NCBI RefSeq assembly: GCF_044904605.1 | Contig: NZ_JADIKI010000021.1 | Location: forward strand, 904,677 to 968,676 | DNA: 64,000 nucleotides | Origin: Dyella_B humi | Lineage (GTDB): Bacteria > Pseudomonadota > Gammaproteobacteria > Xanthomonadales > Rhodanobacteraceae | Direction: 5' to 3' | Part shown: positions 34,386-43,233 of the stretch, one piece after another | How positions within the stretch are numbered: position 1 is the stretch's first letter | Layout of the letters: each line of letters starts with the position of its first letter | Notes under the pieces: model-generated | Databases searched by the model: none | What the model saw: only the letters and a program-made list of their open reading frames with translations | Told to the model about the DNA's origin: nothing | Position numbers and translations under genes: made by a program

Positions 34386-34703
34386 ATGCGTTCTATCGAA
34401 AAAGTAGTCATAAAACGTGACATGGACGCGATTTCAGGCGGAGATCCATCGATCACGCACGACAATTCAATTTATAAGATTTTTGCCCCGACAACATCTT
34501 CAGTACTCGTACCAACGATGAACGCTATCGATTGCGCGCTCAATCACATTGCACGCCTTTCATCGTGTTCGATTGCAAAAGCCAATCGCGTTATAGGCCA
34601 ACGGCGATTTTCGTATCTGGAAATTACTAACAACAGTCATTACCAAGCCCCTGGCGAGCGTGCTGGAACCGTGCCCATCACGCTCGCCAACTTTCCTAAA
34701 TAG
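34386..34703 (+). CDS. possible double-glycine leader peptide
   Basis: A 105-codon frame. The first 19 residues fit a double-glycine leader: VVIKRDMDAISGG has hydrophobics at -12, -7 and -4, an acidic residue at -8 and Gly-Gly at -2/-1. The following 86 residues have two Cys and no GxxxG pattern. No peptidase-containing ABC transporter or immunity gene is adjacent, and the Shine-Dalgarno is poor. The AT-rich composition fits transferred DNA. Coding is uncertain. Confidence 0.3.
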   Translation: MRSIEKVVIKRDMDAISGGDPSITHDNSIYKIFAPTTSSVLVPTMNAIDCALNHIARLSSCSIAKANRVIGQRRFSYLEITNNSHYQAPGERAGTVPITLANFPK

Positions 34704-34727
34704 AGCCTACCAAAGGACAGTAGACTG

Positions 34728-35522
34728 ATGAGAAAAATCTATCCGCTCACACTTCTTATGATGGTGTCAGCCAGCGCATTAGCTCAATCGACGCCCTCGT
34801 CCGAAGATCAAGGTGAAGAACACACGCCACCCTTGAGAGTGGGCCTTGGCATTGTAGCTTCGGATCAAGGCTATGCTGGGCAAAGTACCCAGATAACACC
34901 CTTTCCTCTAATTGATTACGAAGGCCATCGATTCTTTGTTCGTGGCGCCACAGGAGGCGCGCACCTGGTCAAATTTGATGGTGTGGTGATCGATGCCATC
35001 GTGACAGCAGGCTTTACCAGCATCAATGAAAGAGACTTCAGCCGGACTGATCTCGCGCGACGCGGGGTTAATCGAGACGACCTTCAAGATCGCAAACACA
35101 GTATCGACGCGGGCGTTGCTGCCACATGGAAGAGCGTGGCCGGACAAGTGAGGGTTGTCGCCAAGTCTGATATATCGGGAAGCAGCGAAGGGCAGGAATA
35201 CTCCGTTGAATATGGGTACCCCTTCCACTTTGCAGGATTCAAAATCACACCGAGTGTCGGAGCGACCTTTCTGTCCCGCAAAGTCGCTGACTATTACTAC
35301 GGCATACATCCTCAAGAAGTGCTGAGGGGCGTTCCGGCTTACGAGCCCGGCGGGTCGCTTATTTCGGAAGTTAGCGTCGGCCTAACGAGACCCATTGGCG
35401 AGAAATGGGCTTTGATGATGAGCGCAACATACACGTCACTTCCCGACAAGATAAGCCACAGCCCACTCGTCGACAGCAGTCACGGGAGCACGGTAATGAT
35501 CGGCTTTACCAGAGCCTTTTAG
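34728..35522 (+). CDS. MipA/OmpV family outer-membrane protein
   Basis: A 264-residue protein with a signal peptide (MRKIYPLTLLMMVSASALAQ) and a beta-barrel pattern: LRVGLGIVASDQGYAGQSTQ, then FPLIDYEGHRFFVRG and a terminal VMIGFTRAF with the assembly Phe. MipA/OmpV proteins interact with lytic transglycosylases or act as porin-like proteins and are linked to polymyxin response in some species. AAAGGA lies 11 bases before the ATG. Expression may depend on the OmpR-type pair 1.8 kb upstream (inference). Confidence 0.85.
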   Translation: MRKIYPLTLLMMVSASALAQSTPSSEDQGEEHTPPLRVGLGIVASDQGYAGQSTQITPFPLIDYEGHRFFVRGATGGAHLVKFDGVVIDAIVTAGFTSINERDFSRTDLARRGVNRDDLQDRKHSIDAGVAATWKSVAGQVRVVAKSDISGSSEGQEYSVEYGYPFHFAGFKITPSVGATFLSRKVADYYYGIHPQEVLRGVPAYEPGGSLISEVSVGLTRPIGEKWALMMSATYTSLPDKISHSPLVDSSHGSTVMIGFTRAF

Positions 35523-35988
35523 TGCGCTCAAGGCTTTCGTCGCGCATGCGCAAGCTTCCCTGTCAATTAGGTGTTTGAGAGATAGATCTTTCGCCAAAGA
35601 GTGCTTTCGAATGGCGAGTTCATCAGAAGAAATCGGATGAGGCGGTGCAGATGAGCGCTCGACGCTTTGCAATGGAGCGAAGCTCCAGCCTGCTATTGGC
35701 CAGCTCTTTACCTGCGGTCATCACAAGGATCATTACACGGATCTCGCCTTGGTTATTTCGCGAGCTTCATCTCATGCCGGCTTCACCTCGTAAGCAGTCC
35801 GATTTCTCCGTATTCGAAGCAGCACCAACGTGGTCATGCGAAGGGTTCCACGCCTTGCAAGCCGAATGGATACCTCACTCCGAACGCAGCGCAGTTGAAG
35901 CTTTCATCGGCGTGCCGCCAACGCACGTCGTCGATCGTGCGACGCGCAAAGCTAATCCCGCACACACCCATTCCCTCCACGCCGTCGC
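35523..35988. other. gene-poor stretch
   Basis: Frames at 35645-35992 and 35667-36038 overlap in different phases and neither has a ribosome site or recognisable motif. Nothing else is seen; the promoter of the ArnT-like/LptG unit should lie near 35900-35980. Confidence 0.4.
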
Positions 35989-37569
35989 ATGAACATCGCC
36001 GCCTTGCCCACTGCGCGCGGTGCGGAAGCGCCGGTTGACGAACGGAACAGCGATCGGCCTCACGGATGGGCGACATGCCGGGCGCAGCTTGTCTACGTCT
36101 GGTTGAGCCTGTTGCTACTGGTGTTGGGGCTCTCGTTCCAGGGAACGCGTGCCTTGTGGAATACCGACGAGGGCCGGTATGTTGACAATGCGCTGCAGAT
36201 GCTGGACTCGGGTGATTATTTGGTACCGGCCTACAACGCCGACCATAAAAACTTCACCAAGCCACCGCTGATGCTCTGGGCGATCGCCGCCGCCGTCCGC
36301 GTGATGGGGCGTAACACCTGGGCAGTGCGCACGCCGCCTGCGCTGGCCTTCGTGCTGACCGCGCTGCTGCTATGTGGGATGGGTAGTCGCTTGCTGCCCG
36401 GCAAGGCCTGGCTGCCAGGTTTGGTTTACGGCTGCACCGTGGCGCCGTTCATCGCAAGCAATGTCGTGAGCACCGATGATCTGCTCACGCTGTGCGAAGC
36501 GCTTGCGATGTGGGGGTTTGTCCAGGCGGCATTCGGCGCCAGCGAAGCACCGCGTCGTCCTGTGCTATTGATGTGGCTGGGTTTCGGGCTGGCGTTCCTC
36601 ACGAAGGGGCCACCCGGTCTGCTGCCGCTGCTGGGCATCGTTCTCTTCATCGCGCGGCGCGATGGCCTGCGCGCGTTGCGCCGCTTCTTTCCGTGGACGG
36701 GGATGGCGGTGTTTGCCGTGGTCGGGTTGGCCTGGTACGCGATCGTCATGGTGCACGATCCACGGTTGGTCGATTACTTCCTGCGGTATGAGCTGTTCGA
36801 TCGCGTGTTCACGTCAACCCAAGGCCGCAACCCGCAGTGGTACGGCTGGCTGACCGCTTACGGCCCGGTGTTCGTGTTCGGGACATTGCCGTGGTGGCCC
36901 CTGCTGTGGCCCGCATGGCAGGCCGCCTTGTTGCCGCGGAATTGGCGCCGCGGGTGGCACGAGCGATCGCCGGCGCTCTTCCTGGCGTTGTGGTTGACCC
37001 TTCCGCTGCTCATCTTCTGTATCGCGCGCTCTCGGTTGCCGGTGTATGTGCTGCCATTGTTTTTGCCGATGGCGTTGATGATCGCGCTGGCCTTGCGCGA
37101 TCGGATTGATCTTGCGTCGTGGCGCCAGCGCTTCATGCTCGGTGTCTGGCTGGTACTGCTGCTCGCGATGAAGGGTGGCGTGGCGTTGTACGCACACCCG
37201 CTCTCCGACGACCGGGTGTTCGCCCGGCAGTTGGCGTCCCGGGTGGGCGAGACCGAGTATTCGGCGATAGCGTTCGTTGAAGCCGCCGATTCCACGGTCG
37301 CCATGGAAGAACATACGCCATGGGGTATGCGGCTGTACCTCGACAAGCCCATCTATGCCGTCGCATGGCAGGGGCCGCAGGCCGCCCAGACCATCTGCCT
37401 GCTATCGGATCGGCATCCCTCGTTGCTGCTGATCGTCGATGGTTCCCTTGACGGCGCCGCCCTGCCCGCCGTGTTGGCGCAATGTCCGGGACGACAGGAT
37501 GTGAAACTCGGTTCATGGTCCACGGCACACGTGGCGCTGCTGCACCGGAGCGCGGCGTTGGCGCCATGA
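35989..37569 (+). CDS. ArnT-like membrane glycosyltransferase (PMT/GT83 family)
   Basis: A 526-residue GT-C transferase with about twelve membrane segments. The first periplasmic loop has the catalytic pattern WNTDEGRYVDNALQMLDSGDYLVPAYN and KNFTKPPLMLWAIA, as in ArnT, which uses undecaprenyl-phosphate-aminoarabinose to modify lipid A. A small periplasmic C-terminal part (about 410-526) follows. The ATGA overlap with the lptG gene downstream shows coupled translation. No arn sugar-synthesis genes are near, so the donor sugar is open. Confidence 0.85.
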   Translation: MNIAALPTARGAEAPVDERNSDRPHGWATCRAQLVYVWLSLLLLVLGLSFQGTRALWNTDEGRYVDNALQMLDSGDYLVPAYNADHKNFTKPPLMLWAIAAAVRVMGRNTWAVRTPPALAFVLTALLLCGMGSRLLPGKAWLPGLVYGCTVAPFIASNVVSTDDLLTLCEALAMWGFVQAAFGASEAPRRPVLLMWLGFGLAFLTKGPPGLLPLLGIVLFIARRDGLRALRRFFPWTGMAVFAVVGLAWYAIVMVHDPRLVDYFLRYELFDRVFTSTQGRNPQWYGWLTAYGPVFVFGTLPWWPLLWPAWQAALLPRNWRRGWHERSPALFLALWLTLPLLIFCIARSRLPVYVLPLFLPMALMIALALRDRIDLASWRQRFMLGVWLVLLLAMKGGVALYAHPLSDDRVFARQLASRVGETEYSAIAFVEAADSTVAMEEHTPWGMRLYLDKPIYAVAWQGPQAAQTICLLSDRHPSLLLIVDGSLDGAALPAVLAQCPGRQDVKLGSWSTAHVALLHRSAALAP

Positions 37570-38660
37570 GCCCATGGATCAAACGGGTCGATCTGCTGGT
37601 GGGCTTGACCGTGCTCGGCTGGGTGCTGATGACGTGGTTCATTCTGGTGGGCTTGGATACGGCCCTGCAGTTCATGCGTCAGATCCGCTTCGTCGGGCAG
37701 AACGGGTTCACCGTGAGCAACGCCGCGTTCTATGTTTTCGTCACCGTCCCGCGCCGGATGTACGAAATGTACGGGTCGGCCGCCCTGATCGGCGGCCTGT
37801 TGGGATTGGGCGGACTGGCCTCGACGGGTGAGCTGACCGCGCTGCGCGCCGCCGGCATGTCACGTCTGCGTATCGCCGTCTCAGCGGTGGGGGTGGTGGC
37901 GGTGCTGATCGTCGGTGTCGTGATCATGGGCGAAACCATCGGTCCCTGGGGCGATCAACAGGATCAAGCGATCCAGATGCGCTTGCGGACAGGAAGCATG
38001 GATGTCGGTCAAAACGGCCTCTGGGCACGCGATGGCGATCGCATCATCAATGCCAAGCAAAGCATCCTTCACGACAACGACGGGCATGCGTGGGTGCAAT
38101 TGATCGACGTGAACGTCTTCACGCTGGCGCCGGACGGTGAACTGAGCCGATTCGATCACGCCGATAACGCCCAGCATATCGGTAGCCAGTGGATACTCGG
38201 TCACGTGCGCAGCAGCGTCATCGACGACGACGGGGTGCACAGCACCACCCGTGCCCATGAGCGATGGGCCTCGCAGCTCGATCCGGACGTGCTCGAAAAA
38301 TCGATGATCCAGCCGCAGTACCTCTCGATGCGCGACCAGTTGCGCAACATCCACTACCTGGAACGCAACCACGAAAATTCCACGGCCTATGCGTCGCCGT
38401 TCTGGGGACGCGTGATGTACCCGCTGAATGTGCTCGTGCTTATGTTGAGCGCAATGCCGTTCGCGTTCGGCACCTTGCGCTCGGGTGGCGCGGGCAGGCG
38501 TATTTTTCTGGGCATCCTGCTGGCGCTCACGTGGTACTTCGGCCAGAAGGCCATCGTGACCTTCGGCGTGGTGTACGGCTTGTCGCCCATGCTGGCGAAC
38601 CTGTTCCCGGCGACACTGACTTCGGTGCTCGCCTGGGGCTATTTCAGGCAGCTTGCTTGA
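37566..38660 (+). CDS. lptG: LptG-like permease, orphan copy
   Basis: About 364 residues of the LptF/LptG family: three N-terminal membrane segments (VLGWVLMTWFILVGLDTALQF, PRRMYEMYGSAALIGGLLGLGGLASTGELTALRAAGMS with the coupling-helix-like region), a periplasmic beta-jellyroll (about 130-270), and three C-terminal segments (YPLNVLVLMLSAMPFAFGTLR, RRIFLGILLALTWYFGQK). It is the inner-membrane half of the LPS exporter. No lptF is beside it; instead it is coupled (ATGA) to the ArnT-like gene. It may be a second LptG that couples modified LPS to export. Confidence 0.88.
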   Translation: MSPWIKRVDLLVGLTVLGWVLMTWFILVGLDTALQFMRQIRFVGQNGFTVSNAAFYVFVTVPRRMYEMYGSAALIGGLLGLGGLASTGELTALRAAGMSRLRIAVSAVGVVAVLIVGVVIMGETIGPWGDQQDQAIQMRLRTGSMDVGQNGLWARDGDRIINAKQSILHDNDGHAWVQLIDVNVFTLAPDGELSRFDHADNAQHIGSQWILGHVRSSVIDDDGVHSTTRAHERWASQLDPDVLEKSMIQPQYLSMRDQLRNIHYLERNHENSTAYASPFWGRVMYPLNVLVLMLSAMPFAFGTLRSGGAGRRIFLGILLALTWYFGQKAIVTFGVVYGLSPMLANLFPATLTSVLAWGYFRQLA

Positions 38661-38693
38661 ACAGCAACGTAGAGACTATTACTTAACTGCGAT

Positions 38694-38743
38694 GCAAGTT
38701 CGTAAACCGATTACGTGATTTTTGTTGAGTATCGGTCACAAAA
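38694..38743. repeat. 50 bp dispersed repeat, copy 2
   Basis: Second copy of 29270-29319, same strand, beginning GCAAGTTCGTAAACCGATTA. It lies between the stop of lptG and the end of the convergent SDR gene. Confidence 0.7.
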
Positions 38744-38747
38744 ACCC

Positions 38748-39494
38748 TCACAGCTTCGAACCACCATCCACCTGCAAAATATCGCCAGTGATCCAACGCG
38801 CTTCGTCCGAGGCGAGAAAGGCGACAGCACCTGCGATGTCGTCCGGCTGTGCAAGACGCTTGAGCGCTTGCATGCCCATCGCAACGTTCCGGCCTTCCTC
38901 GGTCTTGGTGAAATTGGACATATCCGTTTCCACCACACCTGGCGCCACCGCGTTGACACGAATACCTCGCGGCCCAAGGAATGCGGCGAGATGCTTGACC
39001 AAGGTGTCTACGGCACCCTTGGTCGCCGCATAGGCGGATAGATTGCCCACTGCGGCGCGTGCGACGAGCGACGAGGTGAAGATGATGTTGCTGCCCGAGC
39101 ACATGGTTGGCAGCAGCTGCTGGACCAGGAAATACGGCGCGCGCACATTGACGGCAAAGAGCTGGTCGAAGTCCTCAACGCTGATCTCTTCGATCGACAC
39201 TGCCTTCGAGATGCCTGCATTGGCGACAAGAATGTCCAATCGATCGCCGATGATGCTTCGCACATGCTTGGCCAATTGGTGCGGGCCATTCGGCGTACTC
39301 AAATCGGCGCCGACTTTCTCGGCACGGCCGCCTGACTGGCGAATTTCTTCCACCACCGCGTCGGCTTCTTTCTGTGCGCTGCTGTAATGGACCAGAACCT
39401 GTGCACCGGCTTTGGCGAGTGCAAGCGCCGCGGCTCGGCCGATGCCGCGCGATGCGCCTGTTACCAGGGCAGTTTTGCCACTGAGGTTGCTCAT
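38748..39494 (-). CDS. SDR family oxidoreductase (FabG-like)
   Basis: A 248-residue classical SDR: ALVTGASRGIGRAAALAL (residues 9-26), NAGI, Ser in IIFTSS, YAATKGAVDTL and a DGGSKL end. FabG-like reductases act on 3-oxoacyl or simple carbonyl substrates. It is the last gene of a minus-strand unit (hydrolase, DUF427, SDR) whose genes are separated by 130 bp or less, under the divergent LysR at 41101. Substrate unknown. Confidence 0.92.
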   Translation of the reverse strand: MSNLSGKTALVTGASRGIGRAAALALAKAGAQVLVHYSSAQKEADAVVEEIRQSGGRAEKVGADLSTPNGPHQLAKHVRSIIGDRLDILVANAGISKAVSIEEISVEDFDQLFAVNVRAPYFLVQQLLPTMCSGSNIIFTSSLVARAAVGNLSAYAATKGAVDTLVKHLAAFLGPRGIRVNAVAPGVVETDMSNFTKTEEGRNVAMGMQALKRLAQPDDIAGAVAFLASDEARWITGDILQVDGGSKL

Positions 39495-39536
39495 GAGGTT
39501 TCTCCGCTCATATGGGAAATCGAATGAAAGGGAAAA

Positions 39537-39935
39537 TCAATGGTCGAGTTCTTCAATCGCCTCGACACGATCCGGATAGAACGCAACGTGGGCCTTTATC
39601 AGAGCAACCGCGTCGTAGGGATGCTCATACGTCCACACCGCATTCACAGCACGCTCGCCGCCGACCGGCACGCTGTAGTAAGCGCACTCACCCTTGTAGG
39701 GGCAATAGGTGGCGTGGTCCGTGCGCTCCAGCAGCGACATGTCTACATCTTGGCGAGGAATGTATTGGACTGCCGGGTAGCCAGCCTCTTTTAGCGTGAG
39801 CGCGTCGCGCGTGTCGGCGACAACGCGGCTTGCGACTCTCACAACGACGCGCCGTGCGTTGCGTTCGATCGTGATGGGATGATCCGGTCCAGGTATTTTG
39901 ATCGTCCTGGCGGTGGAAGATGGGGGCTGTGTCAC
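39537..39935 (-). CDS. DUF427 protein
   Basis: About 132 residues. DUF427 signature: IKIPGPDHPITIERNARRVVV, LKEAGYPAVQYIPRQDVDMSLL, the Cys-containing HATYCPYKGECAYYSV and AVWTYEHPYDAV. The CPYKG motif is invariant in the family, whose function is unknown. The GTG at 39935 is chosen because GAGGAG lies eight bases upstream; a longer frame to 39998 has no site. Confidence 0.88.
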   Translation of the reverse strand: MTQPPSSTARTIKIPGPDHPITIERNARRVVVRVASRVVADTRDALTLKEAGYPAVQYIPRQDVDMSLLERTDHATYCPYKGECAYYSVPVGGERAVNAVWTYEHPYDAVALIKAHVAFYPDRVEAIEELDH

Positions 39936-40071
39936 TGTCGTATCTCCTCGAAGGATGATGGTGGGAGAGTTGTCCACCTTGTGGAAAACGGCGCGCAAGA
40001 AATGAGGCGGAGTGGGCTCGCGATCAGCTACTCAATGCAGCCATCGCTCCAAGTGAACGTGCCTGTAAAAG

Positions 40072-40920
40072 CTATTCAGCGTCCAGGAAGAGCTTGGCGT
40101 GCTGGACGAAGAGCTCGGGATATTGGTGGTGGGCGCCGTGATTGGCATCGGGATAAAGAATGAGCTGCGCATTGGGGATGTGCTGCTGTAGCAAGTAGGA
40201 GTTGATGGTTGGGATGATGATGTCGTTGTTGCCATTGACGACCAGGGTCGGCTGACGCAGCTCCTTCAAATGGGCGTAAGTCTTGTCCTTCTCCGCCCCA
40301 TAGGCAGCGATAGCAGCGGCTTGGGCTTGAACCGTCTCCATTGAGACCTCCACGTCCTGGTCCTTACGTGCTGTGATGCGCGCCAGGTAGGCGTGACCGG
40401 CAGCCTGGCTGGCCTCAGAAGGAGTGAACAGAATCGGCAGCCACATCTCCTCTTGATGCTCGTACTTTTTGAAAAAGAGCGCCTCGATGTCGGGAGGGAG
40501 TTCGCCAAGGCCCTCACCACCGCGCGGCGCGGTGCCAATTAGCACGAGCCGACGCGCGAGCTCGGGCCGATCGAGAGCTACCTGCTGAGCGATCAGACCG
40601 CCCATCGAATGGGCCAGCAGGTCAACCGTGCTGAGGCCCAGAGCATCAATGAAAGCCTCGGCGTCGCGCGCGGCCTGCTCGATCGTGTTCGGCGTGGTAC
40701 CAGTCGAGGAGGCGACCCCGGCGTTGTTGAAGAGGATGACCTCGCGGTCGGCTGCGAACGCGTCAGTCAGCGCCGAGTCGTGGTCGTCCAGGTTGCCCAT
40801 GAAGTGTTGAAAGAAGACCAACGGGACACTGCTCTTGGCACCGAAGCGGCGGTACGCGAAGCGGATACCGTTGATGCTGACGAACTGGGTAGGGGCTGTT
40901 TGATGCGTGTGGATGGTCAT
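40072..40920 (-). CDS. alpha/beta hydrolase
   Basis: About 282 residues with a complete Ser-Asp-His set: Ser in LLAHSMGGLIAQQ, Asp in NGNNDIIIP, His in YPDANHGAHHQYP; oxyanion motif FFQHFMGNLDDHDS replaces the usual HGxP. No signal peptide, so cytosolic. Members act on esters, lactones or C-C bonds. First gene of the hydrolase-DUF427-SDR unit and divergent from the LysR at 41101, its likely activator. The ATG at 40920 has a weak site; a frame to 41070 would cover the regulatory palindrome. Confidence 0.87.
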   Translation of the reverse strand: MTIHTHQTAPTQFVSINGIRFAYRRFGAKSSVPLVFFQHFMGNLDDHDSALTDAFAADREVILFNNAGVASSTGTTPNTIEQAARDAEAFIDALGLSTVDLLAHSMGGLIAQQVALDRPELARRLVLIGTAPRGGEGLGELPPDIEALFFKKYEHQEEMWLPILFTPSEASQAAGHAYLARITARKDQDVEVSMETVQAQAAAIAAYGAEKDKTYAHLKELRQPTLVVNGNNDIIIPTINSYLLQQHIPNAQLILYPDANHGAHHQYPELFVQHAKLFLDAE

Positions 40921-41067
40921 GTCAGCGCTTCTCGGAAAGGGTTGAAGCCGGAATCGCGGGGCAGCTGGGAAACCTTTTGGGCATCGCTGTCGATTCGAGC
41001 CCCTGCACCACTGCGAGAAATGTAAGCGTCTATAGCGCGCATGAAAAAGACTTTGTAAGCTGGCTCC

Positions 41068-41084
41068 CATGCCTCATAGGCATG
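41068..41084. promoter_or_regulatory. CATGCCT-N3-AGGCATG palindrome before LysR
   Basis: Perfect 7-3-7 palindrome containing the LysR-type T-N11-A core, 17 bp upstream of the LysR start. The same architecture with compensating base changes lies at 43209-43225. Confidence 0.65.
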
Positions 41085-41100
41085 ACAGGGAAAAGAACCC

Positions 41101-42000
41101 TTGGAATTGCGCCATCTTCGATATTTCGTTGCGGTCGCCGAAACAGGCAGCCTGACGGTGGCTGCCGAACGACGACTGCACACTTCGCAGCCGTCGCTGA
41201 GTCGGCAGATCAAGGACCTTGAAGATCAGGTGGGTGCGGACCTGCTGATCCGTAGTGCGCGCGGGGTAACGCTTACCGAGGCAGGCAAGGTGTTCTTCGA
41301 TCATGCGCGCCTGGCACTGAGTCAGGTGGACGCCGCTATCGAAGCAGCGCGCAAGGCTGCGCAACCGAGCAAGCAGCATTTCGCACTAGGCTTTCTCACC
41401 GGGCAAGAAATGACTTGGCTGCCAGAAGCCATGCACATTCTTCGCGCCGAACTACCCAACATAGACGTCACCGTTTCAAGCGACTACTCGCCGGATCTCG
41501 CCGAAGCAGTGGTGCGTGGCAAATTGGATCTCGCATTCTTGCGCGCAGAACCTGATTACGATCTCGTCTACCACTCGGTGATACGCGAACCGCTGGTAGT
41601 GTTGATGCCCAGCGATCATCGGCTGGTGTCGCGTGACAAGATTCGCCCCAAGGATCTTATAGGTGAGCCGTTCATCGGCATGGGGAACAAGGCTACGGTG
41701 CTGCGTGCAGTCATCGATGACTACCTTGAACGATCCGGCATTGACATCACGCCGGAGCAAGTAGTCGACAACCCCGCGATGGTGATGTCACTGGTAGCCT
41801 CGACACGCGGCCTGACGCTGATTCCCGCTTATATGCAGAAGCTCATGCCCTGGTCGGTGGTCAGCCGCCCACTGATAGGCGAGCCGCCAACAATCGATTT
41901 GACGGTTGGCTACAGCAAGTCGAACCCCTCGCCCATCCTGAAGATGTTCCTGTCACACCTGGATGACTTGATCGCACGTGTTTCAAAACCTAAGCCATGA
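41101..42000 (+). CDS. LysR family transcriptional regulator (TTG start)
   Basis: A 299-residue LysR: LRHLRYFVAVAETGSLTVAAERRLHTSQPSLSRQIKDLE, then an effector domain (LGFLTGQEMTWLPEAM, DLAFLRAEPD, RGLTLIPAYM). The N-terminus is of the HcaR/BenM/CatR-like type. The first codon is TTG in frame with ELRH, which matches the family start exactly. The divergent hydrolase unit (40072-40920 and on) is the probable target through the palindrome at 41068-41084. Confidence 0.92.
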   Translation: MELRHLRYFVAVAETGSLTVAAERRLHTSQPSLSRQIKDLEDQVGADLLIRSARGVTLTEAGKVFFDHARLALSQVDAAIEAARKAAQPSKQHFALGFLTGQEMTWLPEAMHILRAELPNIDVTVSSDYSPDLAEAVVRGKLDLAFLRAEPDYDLVYHSVIREPLVVLMPSDHRLVSRDKIRPKDLIGEPFIGMGNKATVLRAVIDDYLERSGIDITPEQVVDNPAMVMSLVASTRGLTLIPAYMQKLMPWSVVSRPLIGEPPTIDLTVGYSKSNPSPILKMFLSHLDDLIARVSKPKP

Positions 42001-42338
42001 ATTGAAAGTGAGGAGGGTCGAATCAATTATTGAGCTTTTCATTATTCGCGACACCCTGGCGAAAAGGTCCGGTACTGCCTCGTCGTCATTCCGGCGAAGG
42101 CCGGAATCCAGTCTAAATACGCGTCCGAAGGACACAAAACCGTTTTTGCGTGCTTCGCACAACGTATTGAAACTGGATTCCGGCCTTCGCCGGAATGACG
42201 ACGAGGCAAGATCGGGCATTTCTGCAAGGCGATCGTGCCTGCCGTAAATAATGGAAAACTCAATAGTTCATCGACTCTCCATCGCATCCGCACGAATGCT
42301 TCTTTCTTCAGCTCCGAAAGCCAAGTGCGTATGTTGGC
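42001..42338. other. intergenic stretch with a long palindromic repeat
   Basis: No gene. It holds the REP-like element at 42077-42207; short frames around it are readings of the inverted repeat itself. Confidence 0.6.
42077..42207. repeat. 131 bp element with 36 bp perfect inverted repeats
   Basis: Arms 42077-42112 and 42172-42207 are exact complements; each contains CGTCATTCCGGCGAAGG and its complement. The 59 bp centre includes GCGTCCGAAGGAC. CGTCATTCCGGCGAA-type repeats are common in Xanthomonadales genomes as REP-like or MITE-like elements. A diverged relative lies at 57733-57898. Between convergent genes it may also act as a two-way transcript end. Confidence 0.85.
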
Positions 42339-43079
42339 TCAGGCATTCATGCCGCCATCCACCGTAAGGTTCGCTCCCGTGATGTACGAGGACTCCGGAC
42401 CGGCGATGAACGACACCATTGCAGCGATCTCTTCAACGCGCCCGTAGCGGTCGAGCACAGTGGCGGCCTTCTGCGGTACCGCCCAATCACCTGACGCGGG
42501 ATTCAGATCCGTATCGATCGGGCCCGGCTGGACGTTGTTGACCGTAATGCCCCGCTCCCCCACTTCTCTGGACAGCGCCTGAGTGAACATTTTGACGGCT
42601 CCCTTCGTGGCCGCGTAGGGCACCAGCCCGGGCGCAACGGCACGCTCGCCCACCGCAGAACCGATCATGATGATGCGACCACCATCCGTCATGTGCTTCA
42701 GCGCAGCCTGAGTCGTTGCGAATACACCGCGAATATTGATGTCGACCACGCGGTCCATCTCTTCCTGCGTCGCCTCCTCGAACGGTTTCGGAATGGCCGT
42801 GCCGGCATTGTTCACCAGTACATCCAGCCGGCCGAAGGTAGCGACGGCCTTTTCGACCGCACCTCTGACTACTCCGACGTTGGCAGCGTCCGCCTGGATC
42901 GCGATAGCCTTTCCACCCGTGAGTTCAATCGCTTTCACCACCGCCGAAGCTGCGGCGGAGTCCTTCGCGTATGTAATGGCCACGCTTGCGCCATCTGCGG
43001 CCAGGCGTTTGGCGATGGCTGCACCGATGCCCCGCGAGCCACCAGTAACGAGTGCTACTTTGTTGGTTAACTTAGTCAT
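42339..43079 (-). CDS. SDR family oxidoreductase
   Basis: About 246 residues: VALVTGGSRGIGAAIAKRLA, LVNNAGT, Ser in MIGSAVG, YAATKGAVKMF, and a DGGMNA end. Typical 3-oxoacyl-ACP reductase-like SDR. GAGGAAA precedes the ATG at 43079. Divergent from the decayed LysR start at 43234; by analogy with 40072/41101 it was once under that regulator and may still use the palindrome at 43209. Confidence 0.92.
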   Translation of the reverse strand: MTKLTNKVALVTGGSRGIGAAIAKRLAADGASVAITYAKDSAAASAVVKAIELTGGKAIAIQADAANVGVVRGAVEKAVATFGRLDVLVNNAGTAIPKPFEEATQEEMDRVVDINIRGVFATTQAALKHMTDGGRIIMIGSAVGERAVAPGLVPYAATKGAVKMFTQALSREVGERGITVNNVQPGPIDTDLNPASGDWAVPQKAATVLDRYGRVEEIAAMVSFIAGPESSYITGANLTVDGGMNA

Positions 43080-43208
43080 GTGATTTCCTCTAGTTCTCTG
43101 TGAACGACTCAGCACGCCATTGATTCAATGGATGATTCAATGGGTTGCCATCTGCAGCGACTGTAAGCTCTCGTGGAGCACACGAAAAAGACTTTATAAG
43201 CTGAGGGG

Positions 43209-43225
43209 CATACCTTTTAGGTATG
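43209..43225. promoter_or_regulatory. CATACCT-N3-AGGTATG palindrome
   Basis: Perfect 7-3-7 palindrome before the LysR relic. Compared with 41068-41084 the fourth base and its partner both changed (G to A, C to T), so symmetry is kept. It lies in the 150 bp before the SDR gene and may serve a LysR protein acting in trans. Confidence 0.6.
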
Positions 43226-43233
43226 GAACGGAG

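Noticed and set aside
35645..36038. two overlapping frames before the ArnT-like gene
   Set aside because: Different phases over the same DNA, no ribosome site and no motif.
42042..42293. frames on both strands with FRRRPESS and GEGRNPVS
   Set aside because: These are readings of the CGTCATTCCGGCGAA repeat, often mis-annotated as proteins.
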